Assembly (NCBI RefSeq): GCF_900110415.1
Contig: NZ_FODR01000003.1
Span: 186,001-250,000, forward strand
DNA from: Mucilaginibacter sp. OK283
Lineage (GTDB): Bacteria > Bacteroidota > Bacteroidia > Sphingobacteriales > Sphingobacteriaceae
Length of the DNA stretch: 64,000 nt
Direction: 5' to 3'
The notes beneath the pieces are model-generated. The model was not told where the DNA came from and made no database searches. It saw only the letters and a program-made list of their open reading frames with translations. Below, piece after piece: positions 53,152-61,087 of the stretch. The position numbers were made by a program, and so were the translations under genes. Numbering within the stretch: position 1 is the stretch's first letter; every line of letters starts with the position of its first letter.

Positions 53152-53302
53152 ATCAAGTAGCAAGATGTGTTTGAACATGCAGAGAGAACGCCGACAAACA
53201 CACCTCTGCCACTGCTCAATCTATCGCGCCCCCCTCTCGAGAGGGGAATAAAGAAATCTTGCTACTTGATACTTACTACTTACTACTTACTACTTGATAC
53301 TA
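53152..53302. repeat. Inverted word-like repeat enclosing a perfect palindrome
   Basis: ATCAAGTAGCAAGAT (53152-53166) and ATCTTGCTACTTGAT (53256-53270) are perfect arms; TACTTAC words then repeat up to 53302. The palindrome CCCCTCTCGAGAGGGG (53231-53246) lies between the arms. Confidence 0.85.
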
Positions 53303-53316
53303 TTTTTAAACCACAA

Positions 53317-53338
53317 AGCCCCGGCTATTGCCAGGGCT
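53317..53338 (-). terminator. Probable terminator of the pfkA-gap operon
   Basis: AGCCC-GGC-tatt-GCC-GGGCT forms a stem with one C/A mismatch. On the minus strand it is followed by TTGTGGTTTAAAAA, a weak T-tract. It lies 35 bp after the gap stop. Confidence 0.55.
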
Positions 53339-53372
53339 GTTGTTAGTATAAATTAATGTTGGGAAAGGGAAA

Positions 53373-54374
<1,002 letters not shown>

Positions 54375-55223
54375 TTAATTTTTATTTGAATAGTAGGTTA
54401 ATAAATTATTTATGGGTTCTTTTATAATGTTGGTTATCTGCAAATTGGCTTCGGCAGCGCTTTCATATAAAAGTTCCTGAAAATTGGCAGCAACCGTGCC
54501 CACAAAGTAGATAGGGGTATCGGGATGTTGCTTATGTAAAGGTACTAAATATGTGGAAATTAGACTGCTAAATCCTTTTTTTATGACGTTTTGGAGATGA
54601 TTGTCGGTGCGGTTTTCCAGGTAAAAATCGGCAAACGAACTGAGGAATAAAGCCGGTTGTTTTTGGCGGTAAACCTTCTCTAAAAGCGTTTTGCGGTCGG
54701 CGTCGTATTTATGGATAAACTTTTTGCGGATGTTTGGTGGCAGGGTTTGGTTCATAAACCCTTTAATAAGCTGCCTGCCCAACCAGTTGCTGCTGCCCTC
54801 GTCGGCCAGTATATAACCCAGGCCGTAGTTGTTGGGGGCCACTTTTTTACCATCGTAATAAGCGGCGTTTGAGCCGCTGCCGCAAATGCTTACAATACCG
54901 GGCGAGTTTTTACAGCAGGCAATAGCTGCCGCGGTAATGTCGTGCTCAACAGTTACCTTGCCAAATTTAAAAAATGCCGAGAGCGCGTTATATACCACCG
55001 CCTTACGTTCAACTGACGATGCCCCGGCACCAAAAAAGTAAATACGTTTTATCTCTTCGGCGTGGTGAATGAGGTTGATGTTTTTATTGAGAAGTTGCAG
55101 AATGTGCTTTTCGTCGTTAAAGTAGGGATTGATGCCGTTGGTTTTAAAGGAAGCAATAGTTCTTCCTTTATCGGCCAGGCGCCAATGTGCAAAATACGAA
55201 CCGCTATAAACTACTGCAATCAT
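54375..55223 (-). CDS. Degenerate BadF/N-acetylglucosamine-kinase-like protein (probable pseudokinase)
   Basis: A 282-residue member of the BadF/BadG sugar-kinase family (ASKHA fold). It is a clear paralogue of the intact kinase at 57196-58056: both share NPYF near residue 33, GAG, HD-x3-A, DGK-V, YIL-DEGS and the C-terminal NII-P-x-NL block. The phosphate-1 motif is broken: the paralogue's DGGSTKTNW is here YSGSYFAHW, losing the metal-binding Asp and the Thr-Lys-Thr. Phosphate-2 is GSGSNA instead of GTGTNS. Kinase activity is therefore doubtful, and a sensing or regulatory role is more likely. It sits between pfkA and gap with 6-bp gaps on both sides. Confidence 0.88.
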   Translation of the reverse strand: MIAVVYSGSYFAHWRLADKGRTIASFKTNGINPYFNDEKHILQLLNKNINLIHHAEEIKRIYFFGAGASSVERKAVVYNALSAFFKFGKVTVEHDITAAAIACCKNSPGIVSICGSGSNAAYYDGKKVAPNNYGLGYILADEGSSNWLGRQLIKGFMNQTLPPNIRKKFIHKYDADRKTLLEKVYRQKQPALFLSSFADFYLENRTDNHLQNVIKKGFSSLISTYLVPLHKQHPDTPIYFVGTVAANFQELLYESAAEANLQITNIIKEPINNLLTYYSNKN

Positions 55224-55229
55224 TAATTA

Positions 55230-56216
55230 TTATATCGATAATATATCAACCATTTGTAAAAGGTCTGCTTCCAGCTTAAACTCATGGTGGTTAAGCGCTT
55301 CCTCCAAACTGGTTAGCACAATGTTATTGGCCTGCAAACCTACCATTTTTTGTGATTCTCCTGCTATCAAAGCGTTAACTGCTGCAAAGCCCAAACGACT
55401 GCCCAAAATTCTGTCGAAACTGGATGGGCTGCCCCCTCTTTGCAAGTGGCCTAATATAGTTACTTTAATGTCGTAGTTTTTAACTTCTTTTTGTACGGCT
55501 TTTGCCACGTCGTACACGCCGCCATTCTTGTCGCCTTCGGCCACAATTACGATGCTTGACGATTTTTTGTTCATGTGGCCCGTTTTAAGGTTTTGGATCA
55601 AATCCTCAATAGCGGTTTGTTTTTCGGGCAGTAAGATGGCCTCTGCACCACATGAAATGCCCGCCCGCAGGGCAATAGCGCCCGAGTCGCGACCCATTAC
55701 TTCGATGAAGAAAAGGCGGTCATGCGCATCGGCTGTATCACGAATTTTGTCGATCGCTTCAATAACTGTATTAGTAGCTGTATCAAACCCCAGGGTATAC
55801 GTTGAACCGCAAAGGTCGTTATCAATGGTGCCCGGAACGCCCATTACAGCAATATCCGGGTATTTTTTTGAAAAACGCAGGGCGCCGGTAAATGTACCAT
55901 CGCCACCAATTACTACCAGGGCATCAATGCCATGCTCTTTTAGATGCTTGTAGGCGGTGGCCATGCCTTCCTCTTCTTTAAAAGGCAGGCAGCGGGCAGT
56001 TTTTAAAATGGTGCCTCCTAAATTCAATATATTACTTACCGAACGCTTGTTCATATCGTACATGTCGTTCTCGATAAGCCCTTTATAGCCCTGGCGTATG
56101 CCTACAACCTCGAGGCCATTATATAATGCTGTGCGAACAACCGCGCGGATACATGGGTTCATGCCCGGTGCGTCGCCGCCTGAGGTTAAAACAGCAATTT
56201 TTGAAATTTTCTGCAT
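55230..56216 (-). CDS. pfkA: ATP-dependent 6-phosphofructokinase
   Basis: A 328-residue PFK of the usual bacterial length. TSGGDAPGMNPCIRAVVR (ATP site), GGDGTFTGA (Gly rather than Asp after GGD, as in ATP- rather than PPi-dependent enzymes), PGTIDNDLCGSTYTLGFDTA (catalytic TIDND), VMGRDSGAIAL and ILGHLQRGGSPSSFDRILGSRLG are intact. It phosphorylates fructose 6-phosphate. It is the first gene of a three-gene operon with gap and the kinase-like gene, and is divergent from the NUDIX-type regulator gene with 137 bp between starts. Confidence 0.97.
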   Translation of the reverse strand: MQKISKIAVLTSGGDAPGMNPCIRAVVRTALYNGLEVVGIRQGYKGLIENDMYDMNKRSVSNILNLGGTILKTARCLPFKEEEGMATAYKHLKEHGIDALVVIGGDGTFTGALRFSKKYPDIAVMGVPGTIDNDLCGSTYTLGFDTATNTVIEAIDKIRDTADAHDRLFFIEVMGRDSGAIALRAGISCGAEAILLPEKQTAIEDLIQNLKTGHMNKKSSSIVIVAEGDKNGGVYDVAKAVQKEVKNYDIKVTILGHLQRGGSPSSFDRILGSRLGFAAVNALIAGESQKMVGLQANNIVLTSLEEALNHHEFKLEADLLQMVDILSI

Positions 56217-56252
56217 CTTTACACTACTAAATTTGTGCTACGAAGATACAGT

Positions 56253-56265
56253 GTGTAAATTACAC
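56253..56265. promoter_or_regulatory. Palindromic operator candidate GTGTAA-A-TTACAC
   Basis: A perfect 13-bp palindrome lies in the divergent region between pfkA (start 56216, minus) and the NUDIX-type regulator (start 56354, plus). It lies 37-49 bp upstream of the pfkA start, as expected for an operator. TTACAC half-sites also occur three times upstream of the sugar kinase (58159, 58172, 58359), though a 6-mer is not strong evidence. Confidence 0.4.
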
Positions 56266-56353
56266 CATTAAATTTATTTGTTTTTTTTTAGATTAGGAAT
56301 TAAGGTCATATATTTAAACTGTAAATTAAATCCCGATAAGTATTTTGGAACTA

Positions 56354-57037
56354 ATGCTGCCTAAATTTGATTCCGTATTCTCGATAGACTGCGTAATTTT
56401 TGGTTTTGAAGCCGGCGAACTTAAGATTTTATTAATTGAGCGTAACGAAGAACCATATAAAGATTGGTTTGCATTACCCGGCTACATTGTTGAGCAGGAC
56501 GAAAGCATAGACGATGCCGCCGAGCGGATCCTGTATGAGCTTACCGGTTTGCGCGATTTGCATATGCAACAATTTCACACCTTTGGCGAGGTTAACAGAC
56601 ACCCGCAAGGCCGTGTAATTACGGTTGCCTATTACGCGCTTATTCGTATCAACGGGCAAAAGGAGCTGCGCCCGGTAACCCAGTTTGCCAAAAAAGCCAT
56701 CTGGCACCCGGTAAACGATTTACCTAAGCTGGCATTTGACCACAGCGAAATTTTTAATACCGGCTTTAATAAAATCCGCCGCAGGCTGCATTACCAGCCT
56801 ATAGCGTTTGAGTTGTTACCTGAAAAATTTACGCTTACCCAGTTACAATCATTATACGAGGCTGTGCTTAACAAAAAGCTGGATAAACGTAACTTCCGCA
56901 AAAAAATGCTCAGCTACGGCTTTTTAAAAGAGCTGGACGAGAAGCAAAAAGGGGTAAGCTACCGTGCAGCCAAACTGTACAAGTTTGATAAACGCAAGTA
57001 CGGGAAGATATTTCAGGGTGAAATGAGTTTGGGATAG
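56354..57037 (+). CDS. NUDIX-type transcriptional regulator (NrtR-like), probable glycolysis regulator
   Basis: Read from ATG at 56354 (227 residues; an in-frame TTG at 56345 is possible). The NUDIX domain reads FSIDCVIFGFEAGELKILLIERNEEPYKDWFALPGYIVEQDESIDDAAERILYELTGL, with a degenerate catalytic box, suggesting a binding rather than hydrolytic role. The C-terminal winged helix is LLPEKFTLTQLQSLYEAVLNKKLDKRNFRKKMLSYGFLKELDE. It is divergent from pfkA and may control that operon, as in other NUDIX regulators of Bacteroidota sugar use. It is a paralogue of the gene at 23862-24563 and ends at a strong terminator. Confidence 0.87.
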   Translation: MLPKFDSVFSIDCVIFGFEAGELKILLIERNEEPYKDWFALPGYIVEQDESIDDAAERILYELTGLRDLHMQQFHTFGEVNRHPQGRVITVAYYALIRINGQKELRPVTQFAKKAIWHPVNDLPKLAFDHSEIFNTGFNKIRRRLHYQPIAFELLPEKFTLTQLQSLYEAVLNKKLDKRNFRKKMLSYGFLKELDEKQKGVSYRAAKLYKFDKRKYGKIFQGEMSLG

Positions 57038-57101
57038 GGAGGAGTTGGAAAGACCGGAAGTAAGGCAGCACTTGTTTAGTGTTGTTATCAGTCATAAAGT
57101 A

Positions 57102-57146
57102 ATATATAGAAAAGGCCAGGAGAAATTCCCGGCCTTTTCTATATAT
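57102..57146. terminator. Strong bidirectional terminator
   Basis: ATATATAGAAAAGGCC pairs perfectly with GGCCTTTTCTATATAT around a 13-base loop. It lies between the convergent NUDIX regulator and sugar-kinase genes. Word-like repeats CGGACTTTCCGGACTT (57163-57187) lie just beyond it. Confidence 0.9.
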
Positions 57147-57195
57147 GCTTTTCAACTTTCGGACTTTCCGGACTTCCGGACTTTCCGACAAAAAA

Positions 57196-58056
57196 CTACA
57201 AGCTGCTCGGCGATAACTCTAAATGGTATTTAACCAGGTTATCTATAGGCGAGCGGATGATGTTACCAACAACCATTCCGTTTTCGGTAACTACTTCTTC
57301 CAGTACGTTACGGAAGTTGTACCCTACCGAGCCTATGCAGTTAAAGGTATATTTTTGATAGTCGGGGTAGTGGGTAACCAGGTTACGGAAAAAATCTTCG
57401 AACGAGGTACGTACTAAATTACGTGAGTATTCAATGTGCACATTGTTATCATAAACAAACTTGCTGAAGCTTGCGCAAAAGCGGTTGGCGCGTGGCTGGG
57501 TATAAACCTGCTCGTTAATATCATCGGGCGTAAGTTTAAAGGTTTCCCAAAACAGGTTGCGCACAGGCTCGGGCATGTAACCGCGCAAATAATCAACTAA
57601 TAATTTTTTGCCGATGTAGCAGCCGCTGCCTTCATCGCCCAGGATATAAGCGCCCGAATCGATATTATGTACAACATTTTTACCATCGTAAATACAAGAA
57701 TTGGTACCTGTACCTAAAATAGCCGCAAAACCTTCGGTATTGCCTAACAGGGCGCGTGCCGCAGCAAGCAAATCATGGCCTATGTATACCTTAGCTTTAG
57801 TAAAAACAGCTTCCATCGCAACTTTTACAAGGTTGCGCATATCATCTGTTGAGCAGCCGGCCCCGTAATAATTAACCTCGGTTATTTCGTTTTTATCAAG
57901 GTCGGTAGGCAAGCTTTCGTTTAACGATTGGATGATGTACTCTGTACTTGAAAAATAGGGGTTATATCCCTCAGTGTTGAAATACACTTTTTTACCTTCT
58001 TCGGTAACCAGACACCAGTTTGTTTTAGTTGAGCCACCGTCAGCAATTATGATCAT
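57196..58056 (-). CDS. BadF/BadG-family sugar kinase (probable N-acetylglucosamine kinase)
   Basis: A 286-residue ASKHA-fold kinase. Phosphate-1 is MIIIADGGSTKTNW with all key residues. AAILGTGTNSCIYDGKNVV (phosphate-2), AYILGDEGSGCYIGKKLLVDYLRGYMP and FNCIGSVGYNFRNVL follow. Such proteins phosphorylate N-acetylglucosamine or related sugars, and the sequence does not fix the substrate. Together with the degenerate paralogue next to pfkA it suggests that sugar-phosphate supply and glycolysis are linked here. Confidence 0.87.
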   Translation of the reverse strand: MIIIADGGSTKTNWCLVTEEGKKVYFNTEGYNPYFSSTEYIIQSLNESLPTDLDKNEITEVNYYGAGCSTDDMRNLVKVAMEAVFTKAKVYIGHDLLAAARALLGNTEGFAAILGTGTNSCIYDGKNVVHNIDSGAYILGDEGSGCYIGKKLLVDYLRGYMPEPVRNLFWETFKLTPDDINEQVYTQPRANRFCASFSKFVYDNNVHIEYSRNLVRTSFEDFFRNLVTHYPDYQKYTFNCIGSVGYNFRNVLEEVVTENGMVVGNIIRSPIDNLVKYHLELSPSSL

Positions 58057-58378
58057 AAATAAAGTTTTATTAGAAAAATTGGGTTAAAAGTATGATTAAC
58101 TTATTGTAAAAAAAACACTTTGTAACCTAAATCATAAAAATTGCCATTTTTATGCTAATTACACTTTCTTTTTACACAAAATCTAACGTTACTGGCTTAA
58201 AGTATCATTATCAACAACACATTTTCATTACCTTGGGGCATTATAATAAATGTAAAATCAACATGTAATTGAGGATTAGGCCATTGCGGTCAATTTTTTT
58301 GCAATTGTACGTAATGTTAAATTATTTAGCAACATCTATCAATAATACTTGTATATAATTACACTAAGCCGGTAACGT
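58057..58378. other. AT-rich promoter region upstream of the sugar kinase
   Basis: 322 bp between the sugar kinase start (58056) and the Nif3-like stop (58379). It is AT-rich with no ORF. Three TTACAC words are present (58159, 58172, 58359), matching half of the palindrome near pfkA. I see no terminator for the Nif3-like gene. Confidence 0.5.
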
Positions 58379-59314
58379 TTACATGAACGACAATGAATTA
58401 TTTGCCGGAATATGTACCGATTTAATTGCCGCAAAATGCTGTTTTAACCAACCCGCCATAAACTCCGATCCGGGTTCTTCGCTGGCGATATGGCCTAATA
58501 CAATCAGCGATAAGTTATCCCCCTTTGCCTGCGCGTCGCGCACATATTCGGCAGTTTCCCATTCCTGTATTTCGCCAACAATTAATACATCGGGTTTTAC
58601 TTTGCCGGCTTCGGTTATGTGCCTTTTGCCGCCCGCGGCGCCGGGTAAAAACAATACCTTTTGGCAGTTTTGCGCCGGGTTGCCAATGTAGCGCACTTTG
58701 TTAATGGATAGTTTGTTTTTCAGGTAATCAATTAAAGCACCTAAGCTGGTAGGAGGGAGCACCAGCACGTTGCCCAGGTCGGGCCGGTAATAGGCCGCCC
58801 AGCTTAATTGGGTTAGTACGCCCATGCCTACGCCGTCGGGCTTAAGGCTATGAATATAGTCGTGGTTACGCCATACGGCAATGTTGTTATCTTTAAGTAG
58901 TTTGGCTTTATATTGGTATACATCATCATTGGCCAGCCAGTCGGTTTCGTCGGTATGGTTATAAAAAGTGGGCTCATGGGCTATAATAAAGTTGGCATTT
59001 AAGGCTATAGCCCGTTTTATCACATCAACAGTGGCAAACATGGTAGTAACAATGCCCGTAACTTTAATATCCAGATTGCCCGATTTAAGCGTATCTACCG
59101 TTTTAGGGAAAGGTGCCCCGGCTATCTGGCTGATGAATTTATCGATGATCTGGCCGACTGTTACATCCTCTTTAACCTCAAAAAAAATGGCAGCCCGGCT
59201 CACAAATGGAGCGCTCAGCAATGCCGAGGCGGCGGCCACTTTGCCAACATTAAAAATAAATTTACGGCGGGTATAATCCTTATTTAAGGAAAAAAGTTTT
59301 TTTGTTGTATTCAT
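58379..59314 (-). CDS. Exported Nif3-like dinuclear-metal protein with Tat-like signal
   Basis: Read from ATG at 59314 (311 residues); an in-frame ATG at 59359 would add 15 residues. The N-terminus DYTRRKFIFNVGKVAAASALLSAPFVSRA has the twin-arginine pattern (RRKFI) and a hydrophobic core. The rest is a Nif3 domain, recognised by FIIAHEPTFYNHTDETDW and VLFLPGAAGGKRHITEAGKVKPDVLIVGEIQEWETAEYVRDA and LIVLGHIASEEPGSEFMAGWL, with His and Glu metal ligands. Nif3/YbgI proteins are normally cytoplasmic with a two-metal site, so an exported version is unusual. Enzymatic role unknown. Confidence 0.83.
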   Translation of the reverse strand: MNTTKKLFSLNKDYTRRKFIFNVGKVAAASALLSAPFVSRAAIFFEVKEDVTVGQIIDKFISQIAGAPFPKTVDTLKSGNLDIKVTGIVTTMFATVDVIKRAIALNANFIIAHEPTFYNHTDETDWLANDDVYQYKAKLLKDNNIAVWRNHDYIHSLKPDGVGMGVLTQLSWAAYYRPDLGNVLVLPPTSLGALIDYLKNKLSINKVRYIGNPAQNCQKVLFLPGAAGGKRHITEAGKVKPDVLIVGEIQEWETAEYVRDAQAKGDNLSLIVLGHIASEEPGSEFMAGWLKQHFAAIKSVHIPANNSLSFM

Positions 59315-59418
59315 GATAGTTGAATGGTGATTGATCAAATATATAGAATAGGCGCGCAAATAAGTAAGGTGCCTGGTTTACATTCCAAGATTCATGTTAT
59401 CTTCGTGAAAGAACATCT

Positions 59419-59613
59419 ATGAACAGAAATACAATCGACATACTGCCTGGCTGGTTGCTAGCTTATGAAGAAGTATCTAATGGCGTTTTTAGATTTTTGG
59501 CTTCAGATAGATCCGGAAGACAGGTTGGAACGACAGATACCGAGTTTGAACGCGGGCTTAATACCTGCAAGGAATATGCACTTGATATTGAAAACAACTT
59601 AAGGCATAGTTAA
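59419..59613 (+). CDS. Small hypothetical protein
   Basis: A 64-residue acidic protein (MNRNTIDILPGWLLAYEEVSNGVFRFLASDRSG...) that I do not recognise. It contains a GWLLAYEEVSNGVFRFLASDRSGR segment that reads like a beta-strand/turn module. It is followed 4 bp later by the DUF4184 gene, so the two are probably co-transcribed. No signal peptide or membrane part is seen. Confidence 0.6.
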   Translation: MNRNTIDILPGWLLAYEEVSNGVFRFLASDRSGRQVGTTDTEFERGLNTCKEYALDIENNLRHS

Positions 59614-59617
59614 ACAT

Positions 59618-60355
59618 ATGCCCTTCACCTTCGCCCACCCCGCCATCATTTTACCTCTAAAACATCTGCCTAAACGATGTTACTCAATAACCGGTTTAAT
59701 AATTGGCAGCATGACACCCGATTTTGAATATTTTATCAGGATGCGGGTAAAAGCTATTTACGGACATTCGGTGGTCGGGTTATTTTATTTTGATTTGCCC
59801 CTCGGCTTATTGCTAACATTCATTTACTTGTTTGTGGTAAAAGATAAATTGATTGATCATCTGCCTATTCAACTGAATAGCCGGTTTTTGGCATATAAAA
59901 AGAAGCTGTTAAAAATATCCTTTGCTACCGTGTTTATAATAGGGTTATCGGTTATAGCCGGCGCTGCTTCCCATATTTTATGGGATAGTTTTACCCATTC
60001 TTCCGGCTATTTTGTAAGGCTTTTTCCATTCTTTTCTGTAGTGGTTGTTCAATTGGGCCGACAACCTATTTACTGTTATTCATTGTTACAACATGGCAGT
60101 ACACTTGCAGGGTTCGCGTTTATTGGGTACACAATATGGCGATTGCCAAAAAGTGCTGTTACCGGTACATACAATGTGTTTAAATACTGGCTCATTATAT
60201 TTCTGACCTCGGTATTTACAATAATTGCAAGGCTGTCATTCAAAAGCCACGATTCGTATTTGTTTGGTAATTTATTGGTAACAGCTATAGCAGGAGGCTT
60301 AATTGGATTAGTTATAGCGTCGGCTTTTGATTCGGGCCTACAAAAAAAACTGTAA
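59618..60355 (+). CDS. DUF4184 membrane protein
   Basis: A 245-residue membrane protein. MPFTFAHPAIILPLKHLPKRCYSITGLIIGSMTPDFEYFIRM is the typical start of DUF4184, with a conserved His and Asp (FAHPA, GSMTPDFEYF), and GAASHILWDSFTHSSGYFV carries another His/Asp group. There are five to six hydrophobic helices. Related proteins contain metal-like His/Asp sites in a membrane-embedded part, but no activity is known. It lies 4 bp after the small gene. Confidence 0.85.
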   Translation: MPFTFAHPAIILPLKHLPKRCYSITGLIIGSMTPDFEYFIRMRVKAIYGHSVVGLFYFDLPLGLLLTFIYLFVVKDKLIDHLPIQLNSRFLAYKKKLLKISFATVFIIGLSVIAGAASHILWDSFTHSSGYFVRLFPFFSVVVVQLGRQPIYCYSLLQHGSTLAGFAFIGYTIWRLPKSAVTGTYNVFKYWLIIFLTSVFTIIARLSFKSHDSYLFGNLLVTAIAGGLIGLVIASAFDSGLQKKL

Positions 60356-60400
60356 TATTTCTGTTAATTTTAGCATTGTGCCCAAATTTAAGCCTCCGGA

Positions 60401-60432
60401 TTTGCAACATATACTTAAGAATTCTATATTTG
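60401..60432 (+). promoter_or_regulatory. Bacteroidota promoter (TTTG - 20 bp - TATATTTG)
   Basis: TTTG (60401-60404) and TATATTTG (60425-60432) are 20 bp apart, close to the N19 of the consensus TTTG-N19-TAnnTTTG. Transcription would start near 60439. It stands outside any gene and is directly followed by a short transcript-like segment with a terminator. Confidence 0.6.
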
Positions 60433-60438
60433 CTACCT

Positions 60439-60520
60439 CATAAGGTAAGTGTTTCACACTTATTAATTGTGATAAGGTTTAGGTTTAAAGCCCCAAGCAG
60501 CGAGTGCAAGGGGCTTTTAT
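60439..60520 (+). ncRNA. Candidate small RNA (~80 nt)
   Basis: After the promoter at 60401-60432 come a small hairpin (TAAGTGT-ttc-ACACTTA) and then AAAGCCCC (60487-60494) paired with GGGGCTTT (60510-60517), ending in TTTTATTTTG. There is no ORF with a start in between. The promoter, a structured middle and a terminator in ~115 bp of intergenic DNA are what is expected of a small RNA. I do not recognise a named family. It could also be an attenuated leader of the gene at 60662. Confidence 0.5.
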
Positions 60521-60661
60521 TTTGCCTTGTTTTTTCTGCCGGTAATTATTTTCCCTTTAATTTTTCGGACTAATGCGCAATAATTTCATTTCAACTACAA
60601 TTTTAAAAAAAGTATAACCTTTACAATTCGTTTGCGTAATAATTATAAAATACTAATTAAG

Positions 60662-60853
60662 ATGGACTTTGTAATTACCTTTGGAGCAATATTGCTCTCG
60701 CTTTGTTTGTTGCTGATGATAGGTGTGCTATTTGCCGGAGTTTTAAAATACATTAAAAAACAATATCATCCCAACCCGAAATTCTCTGATTATGTAAACG
60801 TGGATTCCGCCGAATACGCTTATAAAAGAATCGAAAAAAGGACAGTTCGTTAA
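60662..60853 (+). CDS. Small single-pass membrane protein
   Basis: A 63-residue protein read from ATG at 60662 (an in-frame alternative start at 60632 adds 10 residues). One membrane helix (VITFGAILLSLCLLLMIGVLFAGVLKYI) is followed by a basic, Tyr-containing tail (KKQYHPNPKFSDYVNVDSAEYAYKRIEKR). No family is recognised. Small membrane proteins of this size often modulate larger envelope complexes. It lies just upstream of tRNA-Arg. Confidence 0.6.
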   Translation: MDFVITFGAILLSLCLLLMIGVLFAGVLKYIKKQYHPNPKFSDYVNVDSAEYAYKRIEKRTVR

Positions 60854-60856
60854 TCA

Positions 60857-60894
60857 AATCACAAATTTGTGATTGATAATTCAGCATAATTTTG
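60857..60894 (+). promoter_or_regulatory. Palindrome and promoter elements before tRNA-Arg
   Basis: AATCACAAATTTGTGATT (60857-60874) is a perfect 18-bp palindrome. Within it TTTG (60866-60869) stands 17 bp before TAATTTTG (60887-60894), which fits TAnnTTTG. The tRNA starts 65 bp further on. Confidence 0.4.
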
Positions 60895-60959
60895 CATATT
60901 TGCACCGCGAAAAACACGATGGCATGATACTTTGCCGTAAAGTCGTTGATTTTATCGAT

Positions 60960-61033
60960 GGTCCTATAGCTCAGCTGGATAGAGCAACAGATTTCTAATC
61001 TGTAGGTCTTTGGTTCGAATCCAAATGGGATCA
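60960..61033 (+). tRNA. tRNA-Arg (anticodon TCT)
   Basis: The acceptor arms GGTCCTA and TGGGATC pair with G-T wobbles and leave discriminator A at 61033. The D-arm GCTC...GAGC, the anticodon stem ACAGA/TCTGT with loop TTTCTAA (anticodon TCT) and the T-arm TTTGG-TTCGAAT-CCAAA are all intact. The 3' CCA is not encoded, which is common in this phylum. Confidence 0.96.
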
Positions 61034-61038
61034 CAGAT

Positions 61039-61069
61039 AAGCCTCTCTAAACAAACGGAGAGGCTTTTT
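61039..61069 (+). terminator. Terminator of tRNA-Arg
   Basis: AAGCCTCTC and GAGAGGCTT form a perfect 9-bp stem and are followed by TTT. It begins 5 bp after the tRNA end and lies between it and the convergent kinase gene. Confidence 0.8.
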
Positions 61070-61087
61070 CATCTGATCAATTCGCCA

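Larger units (their letters stand above)
52929..53372. other. Repeat-rich gap between convergent FtsX and gap genes
   Basis: 444 bp. It contains copy B of the direct repeat (53085-53131), a 15-bp inverted repeat with AGTA/TACT words (53152-53302), the perfect palindrome CCCCTCTCGAGAGGGG (53231-53246) and the gap terminator (53317-53338). A 68-codon ORF through the repeat is rejected as a gene. Confidence 0.75.

Noticed and set aside
54375..55223. Frameshifted or truncated pseudogene
   Set aside because: The frame is open over full family length with clean codons and tight operon spacing; only active-site residues are changed.
60753..61034. 93-codon ORF on the minus strand over tRNA-Arg
   Set aside because: It overlaps the complete tRNA gene and the small membrane protein; it is a shadow ORF.
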